DNA of 64,000 nt from Paenibacillus curdlanolyticus YK9 (GCF_000179615.1 NZ_AEDD01000003.1:432176-496175); one strand, 5' to 3'; numbered from the stretch's first letter, positions 16,795 to 25,004 are shown. Translations and numbers: made by a program. The notes: generated by a model not told the origin, from the letters alone.

Positions 16795-18176
16795 GCCAGA
16801 TCGCTAGGTTTAGCAGCAGCCACTTCAGCTGCCGCTTTCGTTTGGGCTTCGCCGTTAGCCCCAGCTGCCGCATAGCGGTTCGCCGGAATCGGCACCCCTA
16901 GATTTCCGCGCAGCGTATCGCTTTCGTATTCCGTGCGGAACAAGCCCCGCTCCTGCAAAATCGGAACGACCTGCAAGATAAAATCCTCAAGCCCGTGCGG
17001 CACAGCCGAGGCGATCATGAAGCCGTCTGCCGCGCCTCGTGCGAACCATTCCTGCACACGGTCCGCCACCTGCGCAGCTGTTCCGATGAAGGTTGGACGC
17101 GGCGTTGCCGTCGCTAGCGCAACTTGACGAAGCGTCAGGCCCTTCTCTTTCGCAACCGCTTTGATTCGATCGGTATGGCTCTGGAAGCTGTTGCGGCCTA
17201 CCTCCCCCAGCTCCGGGAACGGCGCATCCAGATCATATTGAGAGAAGTCGTGATGGTCGAAGTAACGGCCGAGATAAAGCAATGCATTTTCCGCCGATAC
17301 GAGATTTACGACCTCTTGGTATTTGCGCTCCGCCTCTTCCTCTGTGCTGCCGATAACCGGAGCGATGCCTGGGAAAATGACGACGTGGTCCGGGTTGCGG
17401 CCGAAAGCTGCCGCCCGGTTTTTAACGTCCTGATAGAACGCAATCGCATCCTCTATCGTCTCGTGGCCGGTGAACACGGCGTCCGCTTCCTTCGCGGCAT
17501 AGTTTTTGCCTACCTCGGATGATCCGGCTTGGAACACGACCGGGTGCCCCTGTTTCGAGCGAGCGATATTGAGCGGGCCCTGTACGGAGAAGAATTCACC
17601 CTGATGGTTCAGCGTGTGAAGCTTGGCAGGATCGAAGAACACCCCGGCTTCCTTATCGCGCACGAACGCATCATCCTCCCAGGAATCCCACAATCCGCGC
17701 GCCACTTCCAAATATTCCGTCGCGATCCGGTAGCGCTTCGCATGGTCCGGATGCTCCTTCTTCCCGAAGTTGAGCGCCGAGCCCTCTAGCGGAGAGGTCA
17801 CGACATTCCAGCCTGCACGGCCGCCGCTAATAACGTCTAGCGAGGCGAACTGGCGAGATACCGTAAACGGCTCGCTGTAGGAGGTTGACAGCGTCCCTAC
17901 TAGACCGATCCGATTGCTAACCGCAGCCAGCGCGCTCAGCACCGTAATCGGCTCGAACCGATTCAGGAAATGCGGAATCGACTTTTCATTAATGTAGAGG
18001 CCATCCGCCACAAATGCGAGATCGAATTTAGCCGCCTCGGCTTTGGTGACCCAGCTTTTATATAGCTCAAAATTAACGCTCGCATCCGATTGAACCTCAG
18101 GATGCCGCCATAACGACGTACTGCTTCCGACACCGTGCAGCATTGCACCAAGCTTGAGTTGTTTTCGTTTTGCCAT
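16791..18176 (-). CDS. FMN-dependent monooxygenase, NtaA/SnaA/DszA (YxeK/YtnJ) family
   Basis: This luciferase-fold flavin monooxygenase oxidises C-S or C-N bonds using FMNH2 supplied by a separate reductase. Its 461 residues are typical of the NtaA/DszA branch. Visible marks are [35 protein letters not shown] and the AARFG/NFG-type flavin-contact regions. GGGGAA precedes the ATG by seven bases. It is the first gene of a coupled pair with an M20 deacylase, so thioether or sulfonate sulfur scavenging is the best guess. An imperfect palindrome upstream may be its operator. Confidence 0.9.
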   Translation of the reverse strand: MAKRKQLKLGAMLHGVGSSTSLWRHPEVQSDASVNFELYKSWVTKAEAAKFDLAFVADGLYINEKSIPHFLNRFEPITVLSALAAVSNRIGLVGTLSTSYSEPFTVSRQFASLDVISGGRAGWNVVTSPLEGSALNFGKKEHPDHAKRYRIATEYLEVARGLWDSWEDDAFVRDKEAGVFFDPAKLHTLNHQGEFFSVQGPLNIARSKQGHPVVFQAGSSEVGKNYAAKEADAVFTGHETIEDAIAFYQDVKNRAAAFGRNPDHVVIFPGIAPVIGSTEEEAERKYQEVVNLVSAENALLYLGRYFDHHDFSQYDLDAPFPELGEVGRNSFQSHTDRIKAVAKEKGLTLRQVALATATPRPTFIGTAAQVADRVQEWFARGAADGFMIASAVPHGLEDFILQVVPILQERGLFRTEYESDTLRGNLGVPIPANRYAAAGANGEAQTKAAAEVAAAKPSDLA

Positions 18177-18250
18177 CGTTCATTTCCCCTTTGCGGTCTA
18201 TGGTGGTCGGGCACAAGCTTCATGGCTTTGCTGCGAATAATAAAATATCA

Positions 18251-18275
18251 AATTCCTATGCGTTTAGTAAGAATT
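18251..18275 (-). promoter_or_regulatory. Candidate operator/promoter of the monooxygenase operon
   Basis: AATTC-N-TA-N9-TA-N-GAATT forms a 25-bp imperfect palindrome at 18251-18275, overlapping a minus-strand TATAAT at 18273-18278. The position fits repression of the sulfur-salvage genes, for example by a CymR-like Rrf2 regulator. The regulator is inferred only. Confidence 0.4.
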
Positions 18276-18374
18276 ATATGATTACTAATTTACCACCCGT
18301 TCGCAATAGACGCTAATAGACATTCTCTATTCAGCGATTAAACATTCGGAGAGGGATTGCGCAGTCGTTAGCAA

Positions 18375-18404
18375 TAAAAAAAGCAAGGCGCGTAGCCTTG
18401 CTTT
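18375..18404 (-). terminator. Intrinsic terminator of the lipoprotein operon
   Basis: AAGCAAGGC and GCCTTGCTT form a 9-bp stem with a 5-base loop, followed on the minus strand by TTTTT. It begins at the lipoprotein stop codon. Confidence 0.92.
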
Positions 18405-18889
18405 TACTTAACCTCAATGACAAAAACGGAGGAAGTATCCCCTTTGGAATATTTGCCATCCTCTGTCGTCCAGTATGCTGAAACCCCGTAGTAATAAACG
18501 CCTTTGTCCGCTGGCACTCGAAAACGGCCTTCGTTTAGAGGAACATCTGCCGTCTTATCGTCTTTGTACTGATAAACGCTGACTTGCGACGGCGCAGGAT
18601 CATATTCAAACGAGATATGAATCTCTGATTCAGGCTTCACAGCGAACGGCGTTTTTCCTTCAACCATCGCTTTACCCCCGACATAATCAGCGCAGCCCAA
18701 TTTCCCCCAGCAGTAGGTGCTTTGCGTTGACGGAATGATGCTTGTCCCCGCCACAATCGTTGGAGCAGGAACGATTTTATCGTCCAAAGCTTGTTTTGAA
18801 CCGGATGTCGCTTTCGCGGAGCATCCTGCCAATATGTATAATAATGCGATTAGAGCAATGAGTACGGCTCGTTTGTTCGTGAATGCCAT
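18404..18889 (-). CDS. Small lipoprotein of unknown function
   Basis: The 161-residue protein has a lipoprotein signal: basic start, hydrophobic core, and lipobox LAGC at about residues 20-23. The mature part is rich in beta-strand patterns (EIHISFEYDPAPSQVSVYQY, GVYYYGVSAYWTTEDGKYS), which suggests a single immunoglobulin-like or YtkA-like domain. Two Cys flank a GKLG turn (YCWGKLGCADY) and may form a disulfide. GGAGG precedes the ATG by nine bases. It is the last gene of a three-gene set with an SDR and a pentapeptide protein, 60 bases after the former. I do not recognise the family. Confidence 0.8.
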   Translation of the reverse strand: MAFTNKRAVLIALIALLYILAGCSAKATSGSKQALDDKIVPAPTIVAGTSIIPSTQSTYCWGKLGCADYVGGKAMVEGKTPFAVKPESEIHISFEYDPAPSQVSVYQYKDDKTADVPLNEGRFRVPADKGVYYYGVSAYWTTEDGKYSKGDTSSVFVIEVK

Positions 18890-18949
18890 CTAGTGCCACC
18901 TCCATCATCTATGACGGCAACAGCAGAGAAAAGGTTACAGCAGCCCGCT

Positions 18950-19786
18950 TTAAAGTCCGGTCACTCGTTCACTTTCCTCCCAAAGCGCTTTTGCTAATTG
19001 CGCGTTATGGCTTAGCTTGGAGGAGCGCGCTTCCTTGCAGCGAATGAAGTACCGACCGCTTACGCCCTCTACCTCTGGCGAGGAGGCTAGAAACACCGAA
19101 GTCGCGGCCCCTTTTTCAACCGAGATCATGAACGGCTTCAAAGCAGCGAAGGAGAGCATCTCAAGTCCAGTCAGCCGCTTGGCAAAGCTGGTTTTCACGA
19201 TTCCGGGATGCAGGCAATTCGCAGTAACGCCCGACCCGTTCAATCGGCGCGCCAACTCGTATGTAAACAGAATGTTCGCCAGCTTCGATTGCCCGTAAGC
19301 GCGCGAAGGCAAATAGTTATGCTTGGCATGGAGATCATCTACGTTTAACTTGTACATGCGGTGGGCCATCGAGCTGACCGTAACGATTCTCGAACAGCCG
19401 CTTGCTTGGAGCAGATCGGTCAGCAGCCCGGTTAACAGAAACGTGCCAAAATGGTTCACGCCCATGATCGTCTCCAGCCCCTCGGCGGTTGGCGTCCACT
19501 CATTCATCATGATCCCTGCATTATTCACAAGAACATCCAGCTTGTCATAGGAACGATTCACCTCTGCAGCGAATGTCCGGATCGAAGCGAACGAAGCCAA
19601 ATCCAACCGGAGCAGATCGATCCGATCGTTCCCAGTGCTGCGCACGATCTCCTGACGGACTTCTTCCCCCTTTGCCGTGTCCCGGCATGCGAGAATTAAT
19701 GAAGCGCCTTGCTTCGCTAGCGCCTCGGCAGTTGCTTTGCCAATGCCTGCATTTGCACCGGTCAGCAGCACGCGACGATTGTTCAT
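18950..19786 (-). CDS. Short-chain dehydrogenase/reductase (retinol-dehydrogenase-like)
   Basis: The 278-residue NADP-dependent oxidoreductase of the classical/extended SDR type has cofactor loop TGANAGIGKAT (8-18), NNAGIM at about 88-93, catalytic Ser in VTVSSMAHR, and YGQSK with Tyr and Lys at about 163-167. A run of nine C (nine G on the coding strand) sits just upstream of its Shine-Dalgarno region. The gene follows the pentapeptide gene by 22 bases. The substrate is unknown. Confidence 0.88.
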   Translation of the reverse strand: MNNRRVLLTGANAGIGKATAEALAKQGASLILACRDTAKGEEVRQEIVRSTGNDRIDLLRLDLASFASIRTFAAEVNRSYDKLDVLVNNAGIMMNEWTPTAEGLETIMGVNHFGTFLLTGLLTDLLQASGCSRIVTVSSMAHRMYKLNVDDLHAKHNYLPSRAYGQSKLANILFTYELARRLNGSGVTANCLHPGIVKTSFAKRLTGLEMLSFAALKPFMISVEKGAATSVFLASSPEVEGVSGRYFIRCKEARSSKLSHNAQLAKALWEESERVTGL

Positions 19787-19797
19787 ACGCGGTAGCT

Positions 19798-19806
19798 CCC
19801 CCCCCC
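19798..19806. repeat. Homopolymeric tract of nine C
   Basis: C9 on the plus strand, G9 on the coding strand, lies just 5' of the SDR start codon and forms part of its Shine-Dalgarno region. Such runs can vary in length by slipped-strand mispairing. Confidence 0.7.
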
Positions 19807-19808
19807 AA

Positions 19809-20414
19809 TTAACCTACTTTTGCACCATGCGCGAGCGCCAATAACACGGCTTGCTCTCTATCCATTCTCATGCCGGTAACGACCAGCGACTTGAAATCGA
19901 CGCTTTCCATCTTGGCGCCTCTTACATCCGTTCCTTGCAGCTTCGCTTTCGCCAGCTGAACCATCGTTAAATCGCAATCCCTCAGATCGGCTTTCTCCAA
20001 ATTGGCTCCTGACAGGTCCGCTTCGTAAAATTTGACCCCTCGCAAATTCTGTTTCGCTAATCTGGCATGCCTTAAATTCGTATAAGACCAGTCGCCTTGC
20101 ACAATCGTGATCCCATCCATATTGGAGCCCGAAAAATCCGAGCCCGTCATCTTGCACTGGTCGAATTTAGAAACAAAAAGATTCGCTTCACTGAAGCTGC
20201 AATTTTCAAACGCCGATTCTTTATGAATCGAACCATTCAATGAAGCGCCGCGAAAATCGCAGTCGATAAACCGACAGTTGCTGGACGCAATCTCATCTAA
20301 CGATCCGTTCACAAACGAACAGCGAGTAAAGGTGCAGCTTATGAGCTCCCCATATCGCAAATCTTGCGCGCCGAACGCCACATCCACATATTTTTGATGA
20401 CTATGCTGGAACAT
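19809..20414 (-). CDS. Pentapeptide-repeat protein, Qnr-like
   Basis: The 201-residue protein consists almost wholly of pentapeptide repeats of the A(D/N)LXX type forming a right-handed beta-helix (for example ANLFVSKFDQ, ADLSGANLEKADLRDCDL). The capping tail VTGMRMDREQAVLLALAHGA matches the C-terminal pattern of Qnr-type proteins (G-x-x-[IL/M]-D-x-x-Q-A). Qnr-family proteins protect DNA gyrase from quinolones or toxins. Length, repeat count and tail agree, but chromosomal relatives often confer little resistance. AAGGAGG lies six bases before the ATG at 20414. It is first gene of the operon with the SDR and lipoprotein. Confidence 0.8.
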   Translation of the reverse strand: MFQHSHQKYVDVAFGAQDLRYGELISCTFTRCSFVNGSLDEIASSNCRFIDCDFRGASLNGSIHKESAFENCSFSEANLFVSKFDQCKMTGSDFSGSNMDGITIVQGDWSYTNLRHARLAKQNLRGVKFYEADLSGANLEKADLRDCDLTMVQLAKAKLQGTDVRGAKMESVDFKSLVVTGMRMDREQAVLLALAHGAKVG

Positions 20415-20520
20415 GAATTGCCTCCTTACCAAGTGCTTGCATTGTTCTCAATATAGCACACAGGTGTCAAGAACCTGTATGACGTCGGCTAAAAGTCAAG
20501 AAGTTTATTCTTTAAGCCAA

Positions 20521-20552
20521 AATAAAAAGCCTGCGGCTAAGCACCACAGGCT
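20521..20552 (-). terminator. Second of two tandem terminators after L25
   Basis: AGCCTG and CAGGCT flank a loop on the minus strand, followed by TTTTTATTTT. It lies immediately beyond the stronger UUCG-loop terminator. Confidence 0.65.
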
Positions 20553-20556
20553 GCGA

Positions 20557-20581
20557 TAAAAAAAGGCTGCCGAAGCAGCCT
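20557..20581 (-). terminator. Intrinsic terminator of the L25 gene
   Basis: AGGCTGC-TTCG-GCAGCCT on the minus strand is a compact UUCG tetraloop hairpin followed by TTTTTT. Confidence 0.92.
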
Positions 20582-20628
20582 AGCTTGTCATTGCGTTACC
20601 ATCAATCCATTGACGTCGATTCAGCTGT

Positions 20629-21312
20629 TTAGCTTCCGCCCACTTGCGCTGGCTGTCCGCCGACACCGGTCTTCACTTCCTGCATCTTCGCTTCCTTCGA
20701 ACGCGCCTCCGCTTCATGCGCCTCGACAGCCTGAGCCTCCGCTTCCTCAGCCGAAAGCTCCTTCTGCGGCGCAAGAATCGTTACGACGACTTGATCCGCA
20801 TCAGAGCGAACCGTTACGCCAGCAGGCAGCGTCAAATCGCTAACGAGCAAATTCTCGCCTACGCCGAGCGATGCGACATTAATCTCGATCACTTCCGGAA
20901 GCTGATTCGGCAAGCATTCAATCTCAAGCTCATGCAGCATCAATGTCAGGATGCCGCCTTCGCGGACGCCCGTACTGTCCCCAGTCACCTCTAGACGAAC
21001 ATGCGTCTTCAGCTTCTCATTCATATTAATTTGATGCAAATCGATATGAACGACTTGATGCGACAGCGGATCACGCTGCACCTCGGAGATGACGACAGGC
21101 TCCTTCAGCCCGCCCGGCACCGCTACGTCCAGCACCGCATTGGGATGCGTACGAAGCAGCGGCAAAAGATCGCGCTCAGCCAATGCAATTAGCGTCGGCC
21201 CTGCCAAGCCCGAGCCATATATAACGCCCGGCACCTTGCCCTGGCCGCGCAATTCACGAAGCTCGCGCTTCGTACGAGTGGCTCTAGCTTCAACTGTCAA
21301 TGGTATGCCCAC
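20629..21312 (-). CDS. rplY: 50S ribosomal protein L25 / general stress protein Ctc
   Basis: This 5S-rRNA-binding ribosomal protein has the Ctc two-domain architecture: an N-terminal L25 domain (about 1-90, with RELRGQGKVPGVIYG) and a C-terminal beta domain TL5 (about 98-185, with VREGGILTLMLHELEIECLP). The tail is acidic and Ala/Glu-rich. The start is the GTG at 21312, eight bases after AAGGAGG; upstream in-frame residues lack a Shine-Dalgarno site. The 227-residue length is normal for Ctc. It is a single gene with two tandem terminators. Confidence 0.93.
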   Translation of the reverse strand: MGIPLTVEARATRTKRELRELRGQGKVPGVIYGSGLAGPTLIALAERDLLPLLRTHPNAVLDVAVPGGLKEPVVISEVQRDPLSHQVVHIDLHQINMNEKLKTHVRLEVTGDSTGVREGGILTLMLHELEIECLPNQLPEVIEINVASLGVGENLLVSDLTLPAGVTVRSDADQVVVTILAPQKELSAEEAEAQAVEAHEAEARSKEAKMQEVKTGVGGQPAQVGGS

Positions 21313-21424
21313 TTCGGAATCCTCCTTCACACGCCCGCGACTCAATGGTTTGCGAGCTGATTCCCCGTTAGGCTTGCCTAATGCCATGTAAAATAATCGA
21401 GCGTCTTGTAGAACCGATTCGCGA

Positions 21425-22921
21425 TTAGTGACCTACCATCATCGCCGGGTCCGGATTTTCCCCGCCAGTGATATCCTCTTCTTTCAGCTGTCTCGGCTTT
21501 CGCAGGATGAGCGTCAATGCAACGCCTGCAGTCGCAATGCACGCAGACAGGAAGAAGGTGTCGCCGTACCCTGCAACGACAGCGTCCAGCGGATTCGCAT
21601 TCGCTCCCGCGCTTGCGGCGTGGGAGGTGATTTGCGACGTCAGATAACCGGTCAAGCCTGCGACCGCAAACGAGACGACTACTTGCTGAGCTGCTGTAGT
21701 CAGCGGAGTAACGCGGCTCACCAGACGGCGAGGCGCCGAGTTCAGGACATGCGTGTTAAGCGGCATCATGGAGAAGCCCATGCCCAGTCCCATAATGCAG
21801 ATGCACAGAATGATGACCCACAGCGAAGTATCGACGGAAATGCCAGACAAAATGAACAAGGCGACAGATACGGCTGTAAGGCCAGCGAAGGCAAGCGGAC
21901 GTGCGCCGATCTTGTCAAACAACCGGCCGCTGATCGGCATGCCGATTCCCGCGCATAGCGCCTGCGGCATCAGGATCCAGCCCGTTTCAAGTGCGCTGTA
22001 GTGCATAACGCCTTGCAAATATAGCGGTACGATGAGCATGGCGCCGAACAGCGCAAGCTGTACGATCCATACCAAGATGATGCTGCGCGTAAAGTCGGAC
22101 GACTTGAACACTTTCAGCTCCAGCAGCGGCTGCTTCTGTCTCAGCTCCACGATGATGAAGAGGATGAGCGCAACACCGCCGACGATCAGTCCCGTAAGCG
22201 TCGAAGTCGAGGACCAGCTCGTGCCGCCTTCACTGACGCCATATGCCAGCATGGAGAAGGCGATCGGCGCGAGGCACATGCCAATCACATCCAGATGAGG
22301 CGCCGAATGGCGGTCGGATTTTGGCAAATATTTATAACCGAGAATCAACGCGATAATGCCGATCGGCAAATTAATGATGAAAATCCAATGCCAGCTAACG
22401 GAATCGACCAACCAACCGGATAATACCGGACCGAATGCCGGCGCCATCAGCATCGGGATGCCGAGTACGCCCATGATCGATCCGCGGCGCTCTGGAGGCG
22501 CCAGCTTAAACACCATAGCCATCCCGATCGGAGCCACCATGCCGCCGCCCAAGCCTTGGATAATGCGGTAAAGGATTAGCTGCTCCGGCGTTTGCGCGAT
22601 GCCGCACAGCACTGAGCCGATTGTGAACAGGGCGATTGTAATCATAAAAATTTGCTTGGAGCCGAATTTATCGGTCAACCATCCGGCAAGCGGGATTACC
22701 GCAGATAAAGCTAAAGTATAGCCTGTAACCGTCCACTGGATCGTCTTCAGATCCGTATCGAAATATTCAACGAGCTTCGGAATTGCATTGTTGACAACGG
22801 TGCTGTCCAGAATAACCATGATCATGCCGACAATGATAGCCATAAGCGGAGGCAAAATCGCTTTTAGCGAGAAATCATCCCCGCCGGCTGATGCCGGATT
22901 TTTTTGCGTAGTGGCTGACAT
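21425..22921 (-). CDS. DHA2-family MFS multidrug exporter (EmrB/QacA type)
   Basis: This 14-helix proton-driven drug exporter has about 498 residues. Family marks are LDSTVVNNAIPKL in helix 1, the WLTDKFGSK loop-2 motif A, LYRIIQGLGGGMVAPIG, and motif C GIPMLMAPAFGPVLSGWLVD in helix 5. The start at 22921 (MSATTQK) has AGGGA upstream; an in-frame ATG at 22942 has none. It lies immediately outside the biosynthetic cluster but on a separate transcript, so a role in product export is possible but not shown. Substrate unknown. Confidence 0.9.
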   Translation of the reverse strand: MSATTQKNPASAGGDDFSLKAILPPLMAIIVGMIMVILDSTVVNNAIPKLVEYFDTDLKTIQWTVTGYTLALSAVIPLAGWLTDKFGSKQIFMITIALFTIGSVLCGIAQTPEQLILYRIIQGLGGGMVAPIGMAMVFKLAPPERRGSIMGVLGIPMLMAPAFGPVLSGWLVDSVSWHWIFIINLPIGIIALILGYKYLPKSDRHSAPHLDVIGMCLAPIAFSMLAYGVSEGGTSWSSTSTLTGLIVGGVALILFIIVELRQKQPLLELKVFKSSDFTRSIILVWIVQLALFGAMLIVPLYLQGVMHYSALETGWILMPQALCAGIGMPISGRLFDKIGARPLAFAGLTAVSVALFILSGISVDTSLWVIILCICIMGLGMGFSMMPLNTHVLNSAPRRLVSRVTPLTTAAQQVVVSFAVAGLTGYLTSQITSHAASAGANANPLDAVVAGYGDTFFLSACIATAGVALTLILRKPRQLKEEDITGGENPDPAMMVGH

Positions 22922-22971
22922 AAGTCCCTGCTTTCTGCTCATAGAGCGGTTTATTTAGGCAAAAAAGAGCA

Positions 22972-23000
22972 TTGACAAATTAAAGCCGCAGATATACAAT
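22972..23000 (+). promoter_or_regulatory. Near-consensus sigma-A promoter with no downstream coding gene
   Basis: TTGACA (22972-22977), 17-base spacer, TACAAT (22995-23000) on the plus strand. No plus-strand gene follows before the small-RNA-like element at 23171-23296, whose terminator would end the transcript after about 290 bases. The remaining part of 22922-23170 is AT-rich with nothing else recognisable. Confidence 0.55.
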
Positions 23001-23141
23001 TAAATTAGGAAAAACCTGCGTAAACTCATATTTTTAATTTACCAATGACGCCCTTGATTATATCACGGCGTTATTTTTCGTTCAATTTATTTTTTATTGT
23101 ATCCCGATGACCGAATTGAACGCAGCGCCCCGCTTGCCGAA

Positions 23142-23237
23142 TTATTCTATTTGACTGCAAACGGTTACGATTTTGTAATCTTTCTGTAACGTTCCACTCA
23201 GGTTCCTTTCATCTAGGCTGCCTATAATAAGTGACAA
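23142..23237 (-). other. 31-codon frame on the minus strand of element copy 1
   Basis: A TTG preceded by AAGGGGG opens a short frame beginning LSLIIGSLDERNLSGTLQ and stopping at 23142. The corresponding strand of copy 2 reads LSLIIETEAEMNLSRILQ and runs into a GNAT gene. Conservation may simply reflect conservation of the DNA element. Translation is not claimed. Confidence 0.3.
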
Positions 23238-23296
23238 GACCCCCTTATGAATATATAAATTGAGCCTGCGGCAGCTGCCGCAGGCTACTTTTTTGT
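23171..23296 (+). repeat. Dispersed 126-bp element, copy 1
   Basis: This copy aligns along its whole length with 51927-52054. Identical blocks include TTGTAATC, TTCTGTAA, CTCAGGTTC, TATAATAAGTGACAAGAC followed by the C-run, and the terminator GCCTGCGGC...GCCGCAGGCTACTTTTTTG. In this copy TGTAAT (23174-23179) and TGTAAC (23185-23190) are five bases apart, matching WalR (TGTWAH-N5-TGTWAH) or, on the other strand, PhoP boxes. Confidence 0.8.
23235..23295 (+). ncRNA. Predicted small RNA, copy 1
   Basis: A TATAAT at 23223-23228 predicts a start near 23235. The transcript of about 60 nt would hold ACAAGACCCCCTTAT, an AU-rich stretch and a terminator hairpin (12-bp palindrome, then ACTTTTTT). The CCCCCTT segment is complementary to AAGGGGG Shine-Dalgarno sequences, as in C-rich Firmicute sRNAs. 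No coding sequence fits. The hairpin also sits 30 bases past the last cluster gene on the opposite strand and may end that operon too. Confidence 0.5.
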
Positions 23297-23316
23297 TCGC
23301 TATTGATCATATCCCA

Positions 23317-24348
23317 TTAAGCCGTGACACCCGCATGATCCCATTCTTGTATGCAGCGCAGCAATAACCGCTTCTCGCCTTCCCACATCGCATCTAATTG
23401 CTCGATCGCGCGTTGGGCGACTGCAGCGGAGCGCGACAGCCCGAACTTCACAATAAGGTTTCGAAGCAGCCGTCCTTGCCTCTCCAGTTGGCCCATATCA
23501 TATTCGCCGGTTATATGCCCTTGCTCTCTCAAATATCGTAGCGTAGCGGCCAGCGTTTTCTTATGCTCATAGAGGACATGAAAGGAGGTGACATGCAGCT
23601 CGCTGCCGCTATTCTGCACGCTATGCTGAATGTCCCGTCTGAGCCTTGCGTAGGCTGGATCGATTCCGAGTTGTTCCTCCGCATTCACTTGGAGCAGGAA
23701 ACGGTACCGCAGTCGCGTATCCCGATTCAGTACATAATCCTTCAACAGCTCGCGAAATTGCTCGAAGTCAAAACGATAAGCCGCTCCGCCAGGGTTGAAT
23801 GCGATCAATTTGGCCCCTTCGAAATTGTTGTCGCGTTTCTTATAGTGCAGGATGCTCATCCGCATTTCGTCGAATGAGACCGTTCCAAACTCGAATTGCC
23901 CTTTGAAAAAGTCTGCGACATAAAAAATGCGTTGGGCTTGATCAAAGCCGTAAACGAACAACGGATGCGGAGAATCGTACTTGCCGAAGGCCGGATACAA
24001 TGAAACATAGCGGCACTCAACGACAATGTAAACATATCGCTCCATCCGCAAGCTGTCCATTAGAAACTGTTCGATGCCATCTCCGCAGCGTAGAACCGTC
24101 TCATGCGACAAATGCTCCGTTTTGAGCCACGGACAGATAGGAAACTCATCATACATATACGAATAGAAGTCAAGCCAAGGCTGCGATGCCGGATCTTCAA
24201 TAACTCTCAACTGCGTAAACTGGTTGCAAAACCATGGCATGAAGTCAACGTCCCGGGCGGACAGAATCGAAAGGGCCGCCGCCTGATGCTGATAAGGCAG
24301 CACCTTCGGCATCTGAACGGGCAGGATAACCTGATCTGAGCTCATCAT
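23317..24348 (-). CDS. BtrH-like protein 5 (catalytic Cys replaced), last gene of the cluster
   Basis: The 343-residue protein belongs to a set of five cluster paralogues resembling the BtrH N-terminal papain-like fold. BtrH is an acyl-ACP:aminoglycoside acyltransferase. The shared core shows as YIVVECRYVSL, H128 in SPHPLFVYGFD and D146 in FYVADFFKG. The residue aligned with the nucleophile Cys is H21 (PYQHQAAALSIL), so it is probably not a conventional thiol acyltransferase. The C-terminal half is helical with FHVLYEHKKTLAATLRYL, shared with the 36030-37061 protein. AAGGTGGA precedes the tandem ATGs. It lies 48 bases after folE. Confidence 0.7.
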   Translation of the reverse strand: MMSSDQVILPVQMPKVLPYQHQAAALSILSARDVDFMPWFCNQFTQLRVIEDPASQPWLDFYSYMYDEFPICPWLKTEHLSHETVLRCGDGIEQFLMDSLRMERYVYIVVECRYVSLYPAFGKYDSPHPLFVYGFDQAQRIFYVADFFKGQFEFGTVSFDEMRMSILHYKKRDNNFEGAKLIAFNPGGAAYRFDFEQFRELLKDYVLNRDTRLRYRFLLQVNAEEQLGIDPAYARLRRDIQHSVQNSGSELHVTSFHVLYEHKKTLAATLRYLREQGHITGEYDMGQLERQGRLLRNLIVKFGLSRSAAVAQRAIEQLDAMWEGEKRLLLRCIQEWDHAGVTA

Positions 24349-24396
24349 TGCATTCCACCTTCGCAGAAAAGTCCCTTAGCCTTGCAGGCGCTGCTG

Positions 24397-24987
24397 TCAT
24401 GATTGAATCAATGCCATGAACTCATTGCGGAGCGCATAATTGTGCCGGAACTCGCCCCTCGTTGCCGAGGTTACCGTAACCGCGCCCGATTTCTTCACGC
24501 CTCTTCCGCACATGCACAGATGCTGCCCCGTCACCACGACCATGACGCCCTTCGGCGCGAGCACATCCATAATGACTCCGCTAATTTCCGTCGTCATGCG
24601 TTCCTGCAGCTGCAGCTTCTTGGAAACCGCCTCTACCAATCTCGCAAATTTGCTTAGACCGGCTACTTTGCCGCTCGGTACATAGCCAATATGGACTTTT
24701 CCCATGAACGGCACCATATGATGCTCGCATTGGCTGAAATAATCGATATCCTTCACAATCACCAGCTCTTCATGGTTTTCATCGAACAAAACGCCCAGCA
24801 CCTCATGATAATCGGCCACGTAGCCGGAAAATATTTCCTCGTACATCCGAGCTACGCGCGCAGGCGTTTCCAGCAAACCTTCACGATCCGCATCTTCCCC
24901 GATAAGTCGCAATATCGAACGGATATGCGCTTCAATCTGCTCCCGATTCTCCGCCGCTTGTATATTTCGATATTCTTTAGAGGCCAT
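24397..24987 (-). CDS. folE: GTP cyclohydrolase I
   Basis: It converts GTP to 7,8-dihydroneopterin triphosphate, the first step to pterins and 7-deazapurines. The 196-residue protein is the standard FolE length, with SQCEHHMVPF (zinc Cys and His), GLSKFARLVEAVSKKLQLQE and TGQHLCMCGRGV (second zinc Cys). GAGGG precedes the ATG at 24987. Its placement inside the operon, 17 bases after the FkbH-like gene, together with queD further upstream, indicates dedicated pterin supply for the cluster product rather than folate housekeeping. Confidence 0.95.
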   Translation of the reverse strand: MASKEYRNIQAAENREQIEAHIRSILRLIGEDADREGLLETPARVARMYEEIFSGYVADYHEVLGVLFDENHEELVIVKDIDYFSQCEHHMVPFMGKVHIGYVPSGKVAGLSKFARLVEAVSKKLQLQERMTTEISGVIMDVLAPKGVMVVVTGQHLCMCGRGVKKSGAVTVTSATRGEFRHNYALRNEFMALIQS

Positions 24988-25004
24988 TGTTTTCCCTCGC
25001 AATA

